NCBI RefSeq assembly: GCF_003112575.1
Contig: NZ_BEWC01000006.1
Span: 248,001 to 312,000, forward strand
Reading direction: 5' to 3'
Source: Streptomyces ardesiacus
GTDB taxonomy: Bacteria; Actinomycetota; Actinomycetes; Streptomycetales; Streptomycetaceae
Length of the DNA stretch: 64,000 bases
Position numbers and translations under genes: made by a program. Of the stretch, positions 63,787 through 64,000 are shown one piece after another. The notes under the pieces are model-generated. The model saw only the letters and a program-made list of their open reading frames with translations. It was not told the DNA's origin and did no database searches. Within the stretch, counting starts at the first letter, position 1, and every line of letters starts with the position of its first letter.

Positions 63787-64000
63787 ATGACCTCCCCCTC
63801 CTGCCCCTGCGGGCGGTCCGAGCCGTACGAGAGCTGCTGCGGCCGCTTCCACGCCGGGGCCGCCGCCGCGCCCAGCGCCGAGGCCCTGATGCGCTCGCGC
63901 TACAGCGCCTTCGTGAAGGGCGACGCCGGTTACCTGCTGCGCACCTGGCACCCGCGCACGCGGCCGGCCCGGCTCGACCTCGATCCGGGCATGCGGTGGA
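63787..64000 (+). CDS. YchJ/UPF0225 family protein (partial, 5' end)
   Basis: The first 71 residues are visible before the window ends. The N-terminal SEC-C zinc motif is [19 protein letters not shown], followed by the YchJ segment [20 protein letters not shown] with [15 protein letters not shown] after the tRNA terminator. Family function is not established. Confidence 0.9.
   Translation, partial: MTSPSCPCGRSEPYESCCGRFHAGAAAAPSAEALMRSRYSAFVKGDAGYLLRTWHPRTRPARLDLDPGMRW

Noticed and set aside
1-64000. CRISPR array, insertion sequence or biosynthetic cluster
   Set aside because: No regularly spaced direct repeats with unique spacers, no transposase and no PKS/NRPS/terpene genes were found.

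Overview
The window is a very GC-rich actinobacterial chromosome segment and almost certainly comes from Streptomyces. It holds a conservon, short and long chaplins, a pup-proteasome locus, mycothiol synthesis and a gyl glycerol operon, in an order I recognise from the S. coelicolor core chromosome. Gene after gene also has a counterpart in the same neighbourhood of the Mycobacterium chromosome (5'-3' exonuclease, helY, tatC, tatA, pafC, pafB, pafA, prcA, prcB, pup, dop, ARC/mpa, trmI, a RecB-like nuclease, metH, PAC2, mshC, a PI-kinase-like protein, DUF3090, histidine phosphatase). This is therefore an old, vertically inherited block with Streptomyces-specific additions. I see no IS element, prophage, CRISPR array or secondary-metabolite cluster.

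Layout. Positions 1-2703 hold an osmoprotectant ABC transporter (permease fused to binding protein, plus ATPase; the first gene is cut by the window edge). 2882-6837 carries a 5'-3' exonuclease, an iron-box-controlled siderophore-interacting reductase, a GNAT acetyltransferase and an RluA-type pseudouridine synthase. 6831-11421 is a complete conservon (CvnA-B-C-D plus a P450 lacking the ExxR motif). 11739-16419 has HelY helicase, TatC, TatA and a small membrane protein. 16430-21890 has a zinc-ribbon protein with a collagen-like N-terminus, PafC, PafB, two FKBP isomerases and PafA. A divergent MFS/LacI pair (21900-24274) separates pafA from the proteasome operon pup - endonuclease VII-like - prcB - prcA, with dop and the ARC ATPase upstream (24284-30465).

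30710-36327 holds a ferredoxin, a secreted protein, TrmI, an M50 protease, a RecB-like nuclease and an orphan response regulator. 36428-42819 holds an orphan peptide-binding lipoprotein, a HAD phosphatase and cobalamin-dependent MetH. 43208-49553 is the glycerol regulon (gylR, facilitator, kinase, G3P dehydrogenase, PAC2 protein). Matching palindromes lie in front of gylR and of the facilitator, the second just downstream of a plausible promoter. 49647-53134 is mshC with the PI-kinase-like / DUF3090 / phosphatase cluster.

53186-60787 holds CorA, a ferritin-like protein, an LLM oxidoreductase, an aldo/keto reductase translationally coupled to a degenerate RecD2-like protein, and two small conserved genes. 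60881-62016 encodes a sortase-anchored long chaplin and a short chaplin for the aerial-hypha surface. The window ends with an M20 peptidase, tRNA-Leu(GAG) and the start of a YchJ-family gene. The least explained items are the degenerate RecD2-like protein, the collagen-like zinc ribbon, the endonuclease VII-like gene overlapping prcB, and the unassigned kinase/phosphatase cluster next to mshC.
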